The notes under the pieces are model-generated. The model did not search any database, was not told the origin of the DNA, and was given only the letters and a program-made list of their open reading frames with translations. The position numbers and the translations under genes were made by a program. A stretch of DNA of 64,000 bases from Penicillium oxalicum (Eukaryota; Ascomycota; Eurotiomycetes; Eurotiales; Aspergillaceae): NCBI RefSeq assembly GCF_001723175.1, contig NC_064655.1:930001-994000 (forward strand), written 5' to 3'. Shown here piece by piece: positions 36,999 to 49,127 of this stretch (its first letter is position 1; each line of letters starts with the position of its first letter).

Positions 36999-37103
36999 GC
37001 CAAGAGCGGGAGTCTGGGCTCTTTCTCGGCGCTGTTGAGCGCGATGTTTACGACGACTCATCTCCCCAGATTATCCTTGGCTCAACGTGGATGGAATCTT
37101 GGC
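36999..37103. promoter_or_regulatory. Cluster of three GCCAAG (PacC consensus) sites
   Basis: GCCAAG at 36999-37004 (plus), and its complement CTTGGC at 37076-37081 and 37098-37103. GCCARG is the established core of PacC/Rim101 sites in Aspergillus. Three within 105 bp, in the divergent region shared by the ENA ATPase (minus) and the RING-like gene (plus), exceed the roughly one per kb expected by chance. Binding is inferred, not shown. Confidence 0.5.
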
Positions 37104-37487
37104 CGAATGTGGTCTGGAAAGGGACACAAGTCTAACGCGCGGTTCATATTCGACGCAAATTCCGGGGTCGAATTTTCAAGGACTGCAACTTTGTGCTGAA
37201 GAATTATCCCTCCACGTCCCGGCACGGTGGCAAAAGGGAAGTGTTGGCAGGCATGCTCAGTCCTGACATTGTTATTCATTCGACTTGGGCATATTTCACA
37301 GATCTCAACAAGCACTTGAGGCTATCTGGGTCTCTGTCCCGACTTATCCGATCAAGCAAGTCCACCGTCTACTCTGCGCGCGGAACGCCTAGTTGCTGCG
37401 CCGCCATCCGATTTCTTATTGGACACTGTGCATTTGAACTTGATTCGTATTCGCTTCAGTTCAGCCGACTCTGCGAATCGTTCAAGT

Positions 37488-38578
37488 ATGACTGGAGAAA
37501 ACATTCCTCGGGGCGAGTTTATTGGAATTGTCATCGGGGCCGTCGTGCTGTTCACACTCATCAGCGCTGTGCCAATGTGAGTTATATGCCTGGGCACGGA
37601 CGTGGCTGATCGATGACATCCTACCGCATGCAGGCGGAGTGGTCTGGAACTTTCCTTGCGCCAACTGCTGACTCGGGCTTTATCTCGTTACTAGCCTGAT
37701 TATGTGGCATCATCGACGACGACAAGCCTCACGGGGCTCTGGTGACACGGAGAACCTTGAGCCAGAAACACGCGAAAGTCCCATCGAGCAATGGATCGAA
37801 GGGCAGAACGCAGGCAGTGACGTTGCACATCATTTGCATGATCCTTGGTAAGTTTTTAATCTGGTCTTCATCCTCTACATGCACCCCCCGTCTCTCTCCG
37901 TCTCCCTCTCTCTCTCTCTTCCACTTCTCTTCCTTCCATCATCCAGTGGGGAATCCTGACGGTGCCCAGAGCTAATCCTGGCTCTGGGAGTGCCCGAGTG
38001 ATGAGGATGCGGGGGTTGCCCAAGGCTCGGCGGTGGACCAACTGTCTTCCCGGCGCCCAGACAGCGACCAGATTGTCTTGGCAAACTTCTGGGCGCCGCT
38101 CGGCGTGAGCAATTCCCTCCGGTCTTGGCGCACCCGCCCCGGTAACATGCCCTAGCCGAAGGTACCTGAACCGGCTTCTGCCACTTCGAAAAGCAATTCG
38201 TTATCGGAAAGTTTGCAACCTGTGACACTTGGCGATTAGTTTCTATGTGTCACTGGAAAAAAGTTAATTGGCTTTCACAGTCCAATCTGTCTCTCCTCGT
38301 TATCATCAACACCATCTCTCCTCCATCCAGAACCGGCTCGATTACCCCACACTTACCGCAAGCCCTCCGATAGTGGCTCTAGTACTTTGTCTCGCGTCGA
38401 AAACGACAGTCACGTCAATCTGGGGAATGCTTGGCGCCGTGACGGGGCAATTGTCGTTCTCAATCGATGCCATCATGCGTTTCACAAGGCGTGCTTGGTC
38501 TCGTGGTTTGAGTATCGGCGGTACAGATGCCCAATCTGCCAGACCTCGTATGCTCCAGGGCAGGCTGCCAAGTACTAG
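37488..38578 (+). CDS. Small single-pass membrane protein with RING-H2-like C-terminus (model incomplete)
   Basis: Exon 1 (37488-37576) starts MTGENIPRGEFIGIVIGAVV and forms one transmembrane helix; a GTGAGT..CTAG intron leads in phase to exon 2 (37695-37847), continuing LIMWHHRRRQASRGSGD and an acidic region. The last exon ends at stop 38578 with NRCHHAFHKACLVSWFEYRR and YRCPICQ, matching the second half of a RING-H2 finger (C-H-x2-H, CxxC) as in membrane-bound E3 ubiquitin ligases. The middle (37848 to about 38330) could not be spliced convincingly: the expected first Cys-x2-Cys pair is not visible in the final frame and a phase conflict exists at CAG 38330. So this is either a gene with a missed exon, a frameshifted one, or a degenerate RING. 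Confidence 0.5.
37891..37920. repeat. CT-rich microsatellite
   Basis: A run dominated by CT dinucleotides (TCTCTCTCCGTCTCC then CTCTCTCTCTCT) within a probable intron of the RING-like gene, before a CATCCAG acceptor-like site. Confidence 0.8.
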
Positions 38579-39823
38579 GCCTAATCGTCTCACGTTGCAT
38601 GCGTACAGAATGTGTTTGTTCACCGATACTGGCTCGAGTCAAGTGGTGTTTCCCTGCATTTTTTTTCTTCTTGTTTCTATTGTCCTTTTTACCCCTCAGT
38701 ATGAATACCCATATGCGATCCGTTGATTTTCACTTTTATTCTTCTGTATATACTGGAATCAAGATCCATTCACGACTATCATTTCAATATGAATAGAGCC
38801 AAAAAAAAGGCAGGAATGCACATCCCCGCTTGATAAAATGACAGACATTGATATTTCCACAGAAAAGAGTAAGGCATTAGCCTTCGAAATCCAGATCTGG
38901 AAGTCATAAGTCCTACTGTGTTGGGTCTGTGTCTTACTCCACAAAAGAATCATCCCTGACTCAATGCCGAACGATCCCTCTGATTGGCGAACTTTCCCTC
39001 ACCAATCCAATACCGTGCACGTCAACTTGACGTGTGTTCAGACGTCAAAAGTAAGGCGAGTGCGAACAGCCTCGCACCAAAATTAGTGATTGTCTCAAGG
39101 TTCTGAGGTTGCTTGCAGCAAAGTTTCTGTGCGACTCCATCTATTCACGCTCAAACAGTCCACGCGCTCTTGCTCGGGCATCCCGTTCTTTGCTCGAGTA
39201 CATGATTCCAGATCAGGCGAATTGATAGTTGAGAGTACTTGAACCATCTTTGAACTCGGCTTGCTCCATCGTCTTGATTGACGATCCATGGAATCGGAGC
39301 CCTCGGCCCTGTCCTGCTGACATAGTATTTATGGGTCGCAGTCGGGACGAGTCTCAATACCTCAATATTAATGACTCAGTCCGTCTATGCCCACCCAAGT
39401 TTTCGGTTATGATTGACTTTATAGGTGGATTGGGAGCGAACCTGCTACGCGGCCGAATCGTGCCTTGAACGTAGATAATCTATTTTTAGGGGTGTCTAAC
39501 CACCCAAACGCGAATCTTTCTAAGCAGTACCAGTGCTGGTAACTTGCATCCATCCACTTTTGAATGCGAGGTCAAGCAACAGGTTAGGCATAAGGTTGGG
39601 AGCTCATGTGGCAAAAATTGAGTGCACGCGCACTCCTCTGCGAGAAAGTTCTATTCTTCACAAACACTCTCTGCATCGGGCAGATAGACTTTATCCAGGT
39701 AGAACCTTGGAAGGTTAGTACCAACGAGCAGGCTAATTGATATCCAGAAATTCCAATTCAATTCATGGTTCTATTATAAATAATCAAAGAATAATGGATT
39801 CACGTCTGCACAGATTGTCAAGT
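38579..39823. other. Intergenic region
   Basis: About 1.2 kb between the RING-like gene and the convergent rhodopsin-domain gene. T-rich and A-rich stretches at 38660-38690 and 38800-38815 suit 3' ends. No gene is seen. Confidence 0.5.
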
Positions 39824-41414
39824 TCAGGCCTCACTCTTTGTCGAGTGAACCTCAAAGTGAATCGTCTGTTGAATCACATGCAGTTGGTCGGAGCCTGGAA
39901 CCAGCCCTTCGGTGCTCTCGCCGTCATCCTCGAGCGACTCCCGCCATCCACTCGTCACTTGGGTAGAGGTACCCTGTTTCATGCCGTTATTAGACTTGCC
40001 CATGGACGTAAAGTTGTACCCGTTACTGGGGTTTTGAGGATCGGTGGGATCATTGTTGATGGTGTATGCGTGGATACTGGGCTGAAGCTCAATGACGAGG
40101 CGGCCCAGGGAGGGTAGGGCGGTGGTGATGATGCTGAGATTCATCATTACTCTGTGGTAGTTGGTATTGGGTCAGTTCATTTCTTTTCATTTTCATCATA
40201 GTGAACTTTATGGCGAGAATCTCGGGAAACCAGGGGGAGTCTTACTGATCCCAAATTGTAGAGTTGGTGTTTGACCCTGAAATTTCAAAGTTGTTAGATT
40301 CTGTTCGCCACGTACGCGGGTGCCATGCTCTGGGTCGGAGACGGGAGGTGGGAAGGGATCGTGTGTTTCCTTACATGGTTTGTCCGGTGAATTGAGCATC
40401 TTCACCGTGTATTTGATCTGTAGGCATGTTGCTATGCATACTCTGTTATCGTGTTAGACGAAGAAGTCAACCTTGGTAGGAGGAACAGCAATCAAGCGGC
40501 GACCTACAAGAGCCTGCTGGCTAGCAAAGCCATAATCCTAAACTTCTTCAACTGGGTCAACTGCACATTACGAAGTAGTAGGCATGGAAGCACAATGAGC
40601 GCAATGTCCGTCAGGATGTTGAAAACGCCAATGACCTCGAATATTACGGCCTGGAAGAGAGCAAAGAACGGTTAAGACTGCGTTGGCATCCAACAGATTC
40701 CATGATTGATCACCCACCTGATTACCACAAGATTCCGGCTGATCCCATCTCCACGGAGTTGGCATGGAGCATCGGAAGGATAGCGCCAAGATGGAGCCCA
40801 ATGTCCATGCAAGAATCACACCCAGCAACGACTTGTTTGCAATCGAGGATCGGCGTGAGGTCATCAAGTTCTTGAATAGCAGGCCAAGCGAGAGCTTGCT
40901 GAAAGCGACCGTTGCAACCAGGAAAATTTGAGCGGCATATTCGTACTGTTTTTTGGATCGAAAGCATGGCTCTCAGTATGCGTGACTCGGCTCCACGTAG
41001 GTTGCAGGATGGATTCCCAGGAGGACGATGCTTACCTTGAGATACTTTTCCAGCTGAATCGGATTGAGGTTCAAATAACGGCGGCCCAGGCCGTGAGAAA
41101 TGGCCAATTGCGCTAATATGCTCTGTATGAGACCGAGCAGCTATTGCGCACGGGAAGCAAAGGCATTAGCGAAGCCTGATCACCAAGAACGACCAAGGCA
41201 TTGATGATGCGCCGCCGAGGGACATGAAAGTTACCATTGACAAGGCGAGTAAGCCATCATCCGAGTGGACAACGCGACCGATGAACCATCGGGTTGATAA
41301 ACGAGTGGACACAATGACAATGGTCAAGGCGAGCAAGGTATAGATGGCCACGGCACTGTAACCCCCATGATCGTCGGTCGTGATTTCAAACAGTGGAGGT
41401 AAAGTGCCGGCCAT
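39824..41414 (-). CDS. Fungal rhodopsin-domain seven-helix membrane protein
   Basis: Seven minus-strand exons (41414-41235, 41140-41036, 40945-40718, 40650-40508, 40442-40375, 40276-40246, 40151-39824) keep phase and give 360 residues. Helices alternate with family-like segments: AIYTLLALTIVIVSTRLSTR and STRWFIGR, VHSDDGLLALSM, SILAQLAISHGLGRR, KLSLGLLFKNL, IGVFNILTDIALIVLPCLLL, then an NSTIWDQ segment and a hydrophilic Ser/Gly-rich C-terminal tail. This is the common fungal family annotated as integral membrane or rhodopsin-domain protein (related to the Pth11-type GPCR-like group), function mostly unknown. It lacks an evident retinal-binding lysine motif. The fourth intron uses a GTAGGT donor; the 31-nt sixth exon is the least certain part. 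Confidence 0.82.
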
Positions 41415-44400
41415 GATGGCAACGTGGGGGACGATCAGCCCTGTACTTTGTGAGGGAGGGGCTCGGTAGTTGAGAATACGACAGATCGCAGGAGAGATTA
41501 AAGAGCGACAATCCAGAAAGACAATAAGAGAGTGGCAGATCGCAGTTTGCAGATCGTATGCAGCAGATCGTAGTCAAGTAGATCGTCTCAGAAGGATTGA
41601 CAAAGTTGTTTGTACAGTGGGGCGCCTGGCCACCGGTCTCTCGCATTAGATTGAAGCCTACCGTAGGCTCGGAAGAGCCGTAGGGCATCTTACTTGTCCA
41701 GAGGACTAGGATGACCATGCCCGGCTGTCCATGTCCGAGTGTCCATAGTTGGCCACTACGGATTTGTCTTGCAGCTACGCACTGATGCAGTGGTCGTTTA
41801 GCGCGCGATGGTGACCCACCGTACCCCTGTCTGGCACGGTGCTGTGCTCGATGAATTCGAGAGTGCGGCCCCTCGTTTCGTGTGCTCTTTTCCATTTGGT
41901 GTCAAGTAATCCACCGAAGCCTGATGTCTCCAGGCTTTCACGTGCAGGGCTGTCCCGTGGTCCACGTGCCTTTGACAGCCACCCGATAATGAGGGAGTAA
42001 TCTCGGCTCTGGACCATGATGACACTGCATCCAAGTGGTAGCCCCCTACGGATCTCGAGACTCCAGCATCGCAGACGCTCGCCACGAGATTGGCCGTCCC
42101 CGTGTTAGCCCTACATAATGTGCGGTTGTTTAGATCCTGAATAGCCGATCAGGACACCTGCCTTGTGACAGACCTGGGCCGACCACTGACTATCCTGAGC
42201 TGGACCAGACCGACTAAGTGACGATAGTTCGAAAGGCTCGTTTTGCTTTGCCGCCCTCAAAGTTAATCAACTCTGGGATCCAATCTCAATCGTCTTGGCT
42301 CCCGGCATGAGGCTTCTCTGGAACACGGAGTCCGGTCGGAGGCAGGTCCACTGGGGAGAGCCCTGGCGGGGCCAGTGCGTGCCTCTTCATACCATCTCGT
42401 ATCAACGACCCCACGACCGTCGGAGCCGATTACGCTAATTACGTTCTTTGAATGACAGAGAGAATCGACGAATAGCGATGGTCCTGAGCGGGCCTTCGTA
42501 TTCCTGTACTGCGTGGAGAGGCGGCCGTGACTGTGATGGGTCCAACGGGTTGGACGGGGTCGTGATCAAAGGAACGAAAACCAGAGCAAATTGGGTTTGG
42601 TCTGCGCTGATTCGGCATGGTCCGGAGGCGTGTATCAGACCATTATTGAGCAAGAAGCTTTTTGGGGAGGGCAATCGGCTTTAGACTTTCGAAGGGATGT
42701 CTACCAGAGCCACACAACGATCCCATGCTGTCCAAAGATCATTGGACGCATTGGACGGAACCACGAAATGCCAAATCTGCCCAGACGGATCCAGCCGATG
42801 TCAGGGACGGGCCACGAAATTCACTTATGCCGGAATGATTTGACGTCGATTCGCACATGGTTACTGGCAGTCTGACAGTCCCTTGGCATTCGGAGATGAC
42901 AGCGACGATGAGCAGATGATCGCTCGGCAGTTGGCACCTGTCAGTGTCGCCGCATCGGTCACTGCTTCATTACATATCCACATACTTTCGTGCAAAGTAT
43001 AAAGGATGGGTTTTTGAGTCTAGGACACACGGAGATTCGAGGGTATTCAAAATCGGGCAAAATTACCGCAGTCCGCGATCGCTCATCGGGGTGAAAGTGT
43101 GAACTGTGACTTCATCGGCGATCCAATCCATCCAGTAGGTGTCTGGAAGCCCACGAGCCCACCACACCACAGTCGTGGATGAGTGGAGAATCGCAAAAGA
43201 GACATTAGTGGGGGCGATTGGCAGTCTAGCCCAGAGGTAAAATGAGGGGAACACTGTCGGAAGCAATCACCCAAAACTTCCCACCGATGGCCCGGCGGAC
43301 TTTCTAGACTTTTCGGCGTTTCTGAAAAGGTAATTGTACGAGATTGATAGGGAGTCAGAGTGGGGACAAACCAACAACACCAAACCCAAGACAATCAGAC
43401 ATGCTCTGCAACTGAAGAGCGTTCTTACAGCCTTCCAGATTTGCACCACACTGAATCAGTTCTGAATTTTGAAGGCATCGACTCGAAAGTAGGTAGGGAA
43501 GGGGCGCAAAGGCCAGACTGAACCGGGATGGATAAGCACACATAATGCGACCGTGATGCTACTGCTATTTACCGTACGTCCTGTGTCGGATGTAGATGGC
43601 TGTCTTGGAGTTTGGACAAGACAGATGCAGTTCTGCCCAGTGGCTACAATCCAGTATTTCCACCATCATCCATCTCACGATAGATGAATAAAGATAGACA
43701 AAACTAGCTTTCACCCAGTTGAGCAGCAGCCACGAGTCAGACGAGCTAGTCCGCCTAGTGAAACGGCTGAGAATCTCCGGTCGGGGGAGTGCGGATCTCA
43801 CTGCATCCCCGATAGCGGACCAACCTTCTCTATTCGTGTACTTCCCGGCGAAACTTCAACCCCCTCAGTGCTTGTCTCTGCCACCGCGTCCACTAGCCTC
43901 GAAAGTCTCGAGAAAGCACACGCACGCTAGTCTGCTATACTCCCCCACCCCGGTCGAATGATGCATGTTGACTGGTCCGCTGGGCAGGCTGATAGGTAGA
44001 GGGCCGCTTGCGAGTTTCGTCCGAACAGGACAACCAGGCGGCCTCCAATAATCGATATTACCAGAGCCGCCACTTCCCAGATAGTCAAGAGCTCGTGCGC
44101 GAATGGTAGCAATGCAAAATATCGGGATGCAAGTAAGCGCGACCATGGCGCACGAGACAACCATGGCCCACGGCTGCGCCAAGGATGTGCACAGGAGTTT
44201 ATTTCTCCATGAGAGAACCGCATCGGACGGTCAGAGAAGGCCAAGGGGGAGTATCCTCGGCAAGTTTCCATGACCCTTTTGGCTTCCCAAATCTTTACGA
44301 TAGTTTGGTTTGGGAAATGATTGGTCCTTCTACCGTCAGTATTCTTCCTCTCCCCTTGAGTTTGAGCTCTGGCGCTGGATCGGTGCTGAGGGGCGATTGA

Positions 44401-44560
44401 ATAGTTTCCTCCTTGCAAGTGAGCGCGGCGAGAGTGTATACTCAGTGAATGGTCACTATTGTGTGTTCCATTCGCTATCGCCTCCAGTATCGCGCTCTTG
44501 ACCTTCTTTTTTCCGACACTGCCGGGCTGCCTTCAGATGCGAACAGAGGACTGAGCCAAC
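41415..44560. other. Intergenic region between divergent rhodopsin-domain and permease genes
   Basis: About 3.1 kb without a confident gene. A minus-strand ATG frame from 44164 to 43865 begins MVVSCAMVALTCIPIFCIAT, a signal-anchor-like stretch, but the rest matches nothing known to me. Other open frames (41386-41895 minus, 42448-42684 plus) look spurious. The AGATCG repeat cluster is listed separately. Confidence 0.45.
41483..41585. repeat. Five AGATCG words clustered upstream of the rhodopsin-domain gene
   Basis: AGATCG occurs at 41483, 41537, 41551, 41565 and 41580, the last four within 49 bp and mostly as CAGATCG followed by a pyrimidine. They lie 69-171 bp before the ATG of the minus-strand gene. 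They may be a degenerate tandem repeat or a multi-copy factor site. Confidence 0.8.
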
Positions 44561-46575
44561 ATGTCGAACCCAGACGGATTTGAGATGTCCCGTATGGGCG
44601 TCAAGTCTGCCCATTTCAGTGTCAGCGAGCAACAACGTGGCCACAGTCGTTCGGGGTCAAATGGTGGTTTCAATGGAGGAGTCACCACTTCCATGTCGAG
44701 TGGGAAACGCTTAGATGTGAGTTTGACCATCTGCTTTGGGGGCACAATCACAGCGTCGGCTTGGGCTATCTTGTCCTTTGAATGCGCCTGGAGACAAATG
44801 CCGATCTCTACAGTCGCAAAGTGTTCGCGAATGCGGCTTGGTATACTACTATTTATTGATGCTAACTGGAATCGTCTTTTGGTATCTATGTAGAGAGGAT
44901 TCGGATCCCTGTCCATTCTGTGTCTGTCGATCACGCTGCTCTCATCGTGGGAGGCCGTTGCCAAGTATGCCTCCAAGACTCGACACCAAACGGATATATG
45001 ACATCGAAGCTAATCATGTTTCTGTCCCCTTTTATCACAGTGGGTTTGAAGCTGGTCTCGTCAACGGTGGGCCAGCCGGCCTGGTTTGGGGAATGGTCTT
45101 GTCGCTCTTCGGGACGACTCTCATCTTGCTCTCGCTGGCCGAGATGAGCTCAATGACTCCCCTGCCGGAGCGCAATACCACTGGACTGCGGCCCTCGCGC
45201 CGCCGCGCATTCAAGCATTCAGCACCTGGATTCAGGGCTGGATCACGGTGTTTGGCTGGCAGGCCTCCACCACCAGTATCTGCTACTTGATCGCTTCCCA
45301 GATCCAGGCCATGGTTCTCTTGAACAATCCGGGTTATGTACCCCAGCAGTGGCAGGGCACATTGATCATGTGGGCCGTCATTCTCGGTTCCGGCCTGGTC
45401 AATATCTACGGCATCAAGATGTTACCCGCATTGCAGATGATGGGTGGTATCCTGCACATCACCCTCTTCATCGCCTTGGTCGTTCCTATCATCTTGCTCA
45501 GCCGTCGAAGCACTCCGGAATTTGTCTTCACCGAACTTCTCACCGCTGATGATGGATGGCAGTCGCCGGGTGTCGCATGGTGTCTGGGCATGCTCACGGT
45601 CACGTATTGCTTCCTCGGTTTCGATGGGGCCATTCACATGAGTGAAGAAGTGCGCAATCCCGCCGTCGTCATCCCTCGAGTCTTGGTGCAGACCATCGCC
45701 ATCAACGGTGTCCTCGCTTTCGTCTTTCTCATCGTCATTCTTTTCTGTATCGGCAGCGTCGAAAACGCCTTAAGCCCGCAGTACTTGTTCCCCATCATCG
45801 CCATCTTCGGCGAGACCACCAATTCATCCAAGGCCGCCACGGCCATGCAAACCGCCATCACGGGAATTGGTCTGATTTCCAACGTCGGGGTGGTTGCCTC
45901 CGTTTCACGGCTGACCTGGGCGTTCGCCCGCGATGGCGGACTTCCTTTCTCGCCATACTTTGCTCACGTTCGTTTTTTCCCTTCTCCACAGATCCTCTGT
46001 GTCTGTTGTCCACAACCTTCCTCTCGATCACTTACCTCCTCCCCTTCCTTCCCCATCATGGGAAGCTTTTAATATTCAGATACTGACCTCTATGTGCCAC
46101 TCGTCCAATATAACAGGTCGATCGCCAGCACCGCGTCCCTAAGCGTGCCATCCTCCTCGTCTCCGGCGCGGTCATCATTCTTTCCGTCATCAACATCGCC
46201 TCCGAAACTGCGCTCAGCGCCATTCTCGCTCTCTCCACCAGTAGTATTTACATTTCCTATCTCATCCCCATCGTCATGATGATCATCCGCCGCTTCGACT
46301 CCAGCCGCGGCGCAATTCCCTTTGGACCCTGGCATCTTGGCCGTTACGGCCTAGTCATCAATATCCTCGCACTCATTTTCGGTCTCTTCGTCTGCATCTT
46401 CGTTCCTTTCCCCACTCAAATCCCTGTCACGGCGGCCAACATGAATTGGTCCGGCCCAGTCTTTCTAGGCGTCTTTCTTTTGCTTCTTGTCGATTGGACC
46501 TTTCGGGCTCGGCATAAATTTGTCGGGCCCTCAAAAGATCTTTTGTTTGCGAGAACTAAGGCTTGTGCGTCGTAG
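44561..46575 (+). CDS. APC-superfamily amino acid/choline-type permease, frameshifted
   Basis: Exons 44561-44716, 44894-44964, 45041-45967 and 46117-46575 give about 537 residues once one missing base is allowed for. A hydrophilic N-terminus is followed by GFGSLSILCLSITLLSSWEA, a helix-rich core with GLVNGGPAGLVWGMVLS, EMSSMTP, GAQYHWTAALAPP, YCFLGFDGAIHMSEEVRNP and further helices. The pattern resembles fungal Hnm1/Uga4-like choline or GABA permeases at the plasma membrane; substrate is not determinable here. The reading frame breaks between EMSSMTP and AGAQYHW in the C4 run 45159-45162; a fifth C restores MTPPAGAQYHW and makes all exon phases agree. The third intron uses an unusual GTTCGT donor. 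Likely a sequencing indel. Confidence 0.83.
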
Positions 46576-47152
46576 GGGGAGACAGTTCCCCGGTCCTATG
46601 CTTGTGCCTGTACGGCTTCAGGTTGTGACGTGGCATATTTCTTACCAAATCCGTATATGTTGGATAGATTAATGAAACGACTTTTGCTGTTCAGGTGGTT
46701 GACACTCGACGAGAAAGCGGGTTGTAGGGTATTTGTGGTTCGCACTGGAATGCCACTGCTTGGTCTATAACGCTTTATTTTCCCGCGGAAAGTGGTGACG
46801 ATATAAAAATGATTGACTGCTACTAGTGGAATCCAGCGCTGTCAATTCTGAATTAACGAATTACGAGCTTTCGGCGGAATACTCACCACACGATGAAAGG
46901 GCGAGCACATTTCGATTTGGGGTGAGGGCAATGAAAAAAGTCGGACCACCTTGACTCACAACTCGATGTTGTACGTCATTTACAATCCAAACAATATACA
47001 AGGGAAATTATGAAGTCGCTTGAGAAAAAAAAGTTGTATTTGCATAGCACGCGAATCTATAGAGAGAGAAAAAAAAAGGTATTTTGTCGCGAAACATGAA
47101 AAATAAAATCGGGGGCATCATTCACCATCACCTATCCCATTCAGGCCGCCAT
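46576..47152. other. Short convergent 3' intergenic region
   Basis: Between the stop codons of the APC permease and prpD. A-rich near 47020-47075, as expected of a 3' UTR seen from the opposite strand. No gene is seen. Confidence 0.55.
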
Positions 47153-49127
47153 CTAGGCAGAGGCTACCATCTTGTCCTTGACGTAGAGGTCGACGTACTT
47201 GTCGACCTCAAAGTTCTCCAGCTGCTGGCGATCCCAGCCCACCTTGAGCAGCTCATCGATGCGAGCCTGGTCAAAGTGCGCCTCAAGGTGACGCTTGTAC
47301 TTGGCCAGAATCTCAGGCTTAGCCTCCTCGCGACGCAGACGGTGGCCCAGAGGAGCCTCAACGACGACCTCCTCGAGGACGGTGCCGTCGTTCAGGGTCA
47401 CGGTCAGGGCGTTGGGGATGGTGCGCTTGGAGGGATCGTGGTAGTCGGCGGTGAACTGCTCGTCCTCGACGCAGCGGATGCGCTTGCGGAGGTCCTCGAC
47501 CAGAGGGGAGGTGGCGGCCTCAGAGCCATCGGCATAGTCGTTGGCGGTCAGACGGTTGAAGGCCAGCATGGTGGCGACCATGTACTGTAAGGGGGAGAGG
47601 TACGTCAGTGATGAGAGATCTAGAGATACGGGATGTTTGTAACTTACCTGAACACAGTGGTCACGGTCGGCAAAGTTGTCCATCTCCTTGAACTGCTTGT
47701 CGATGATACGGATGCAAGCCTCGTGGGTGCGGTTGGTGATCTCCTTGATATCCTTGGCAGTCTTGCCCATTGCTGCCAGCTTCTTGTTGATGACCTGAGC
47801 GGCCTCAATGGCAGTCTGAGAGTGGAACTCGGCTGCACATGTTAGAATTAGCCCAGTTGTCTCTTTCGTCTTGTTCTTGATGTTTTTTGTGTTTTTTTTC
47901 TTTTTCGTTTTTTCGCGTGGGTCGATCTGGAAGACTTACCAGGGTATGAAACCTTGAAAAGGACATTCTCCATGACGTAGCTACCGTAGGGGCGCTGGAA
48001 CTGGAACTTCTTGCCCTTGAACAGGACATCGTAGAAGCCCCAGGTAGGAGCCGAGAGAACAGTGTGCAAGCCACCCTCACCCTTCTGGACCTTCAGCACC
48101 AAGTTGACCGCACGCTGGCAAGCATCACCAGCGGCCCAGGACTTGCGGGACATGGTGTTGGGCGAGTGGCGGTAAGTGCGCAGAGACTGGCCATCGACCC
48201 AAGCCTGGGTGATCGCATCAGCCGTCTGCTTCTCGGTGAGACCCATCATCTTAGAGACAACGGCCGTGGTGGCAACCTTGACCAAGACAACGTGGTCAAG
48301 GCCGACCTTGTTGTAGGAGTTCTCCAGAGCTAGGACACCCTGGATCTCGTGGGCCTTGATCATGGCCTCCAGCACATCACGGATGGTCAGGATCTTGCCA
48401 TTACCCAAGTTGCCGCCAGCGCGGTTGGTGCGGGAGATCCAGTCAGCGACGGCCAGGATACCACCCAAGTTGTCGGACGGGTGACCCCACTCAGCGGCCA
48501 GCCAGCAGTCGTTGTAATCCAACCAGCGGATCATTGCACCGATGTTGAACGCAGCGTTCACGGGGTCCAGCTGATACGGAGTACCGGGCACCTTGGGGCC
48601 GTTGGGAACCACAGTGCCCTCCACGACGGGGCCGAGCAACTTGGTGCATTCCTTGAACTTCAATGCCTCCAAACCGCAGCCGAGGGTGTCCAGGAACACC
48701 AGGCGGGCGGTGTCAAACTACGTATTTCAATTCGTTCCACATTAGTCAACCCAGCGAATTCCACCGGACACGATTGAAGTTTTCTTTTTTTTCCTAGCTC
48801 CGATTCTTCGTCGTAGCTAGCGGATTCGGAATGTGATGATTGATTACTCACTGCCAAGTCAGAGTCGATCTTGTACTGGTGGATGTAGCTGGCCATGTCC
48901 TGAATCTCGGGGTCATAGGCCTTGTCGGCGGCGGGAGCCGCGGGGGCGGCGGATTGACGAGCGGCCATGGTGGAAAAGCGGGGAGTCTGGCTGATGCGAG
49001 GAGCGGCGAAAGCAGCGAGACGTGAGGAAGATGAAGAAGCAAAGGTGGGAGAAACTCGAGAGATGGGGATGCGGGCCAAAGTGCGGGGAGACGTGTGGGT
49101 CAACCGTCTCACGGCAGGAAAGGACAT
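47153..49127 (-). CDS. prpD: 2-methylcitrate dehydratase, mitochondrial (MmgE/PrpD family)
   Basis: Four exons, 49127-48852, 48717-47940, 47832-47648 and 47584-47153, give 556 residues. The enzyme dehydrates 2-methylcitrate in the methylcitrate cycle. A long Ser/Arg-rich leader ([20 protein letters not shown] and on to [10 protein letters not shown]) is a probable mitochondrial presequence. PrpD signatures include [85 protein letters not shown] and a C-terminal [11 protein letters not shown]. This family is iron-independent, unlike aconitase-type dehydratases. It shares the pathway with mcsA at 2.7 kb. Splice sites are standard and phase is kept. Confidence 0.95.

Noticed and set aside
47084..47590. 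168-codon plus-strand frame over the prpD 3' end
   Set aside because: Low-complexity Leu/Val/Gly shadow of the prpD coding strand.
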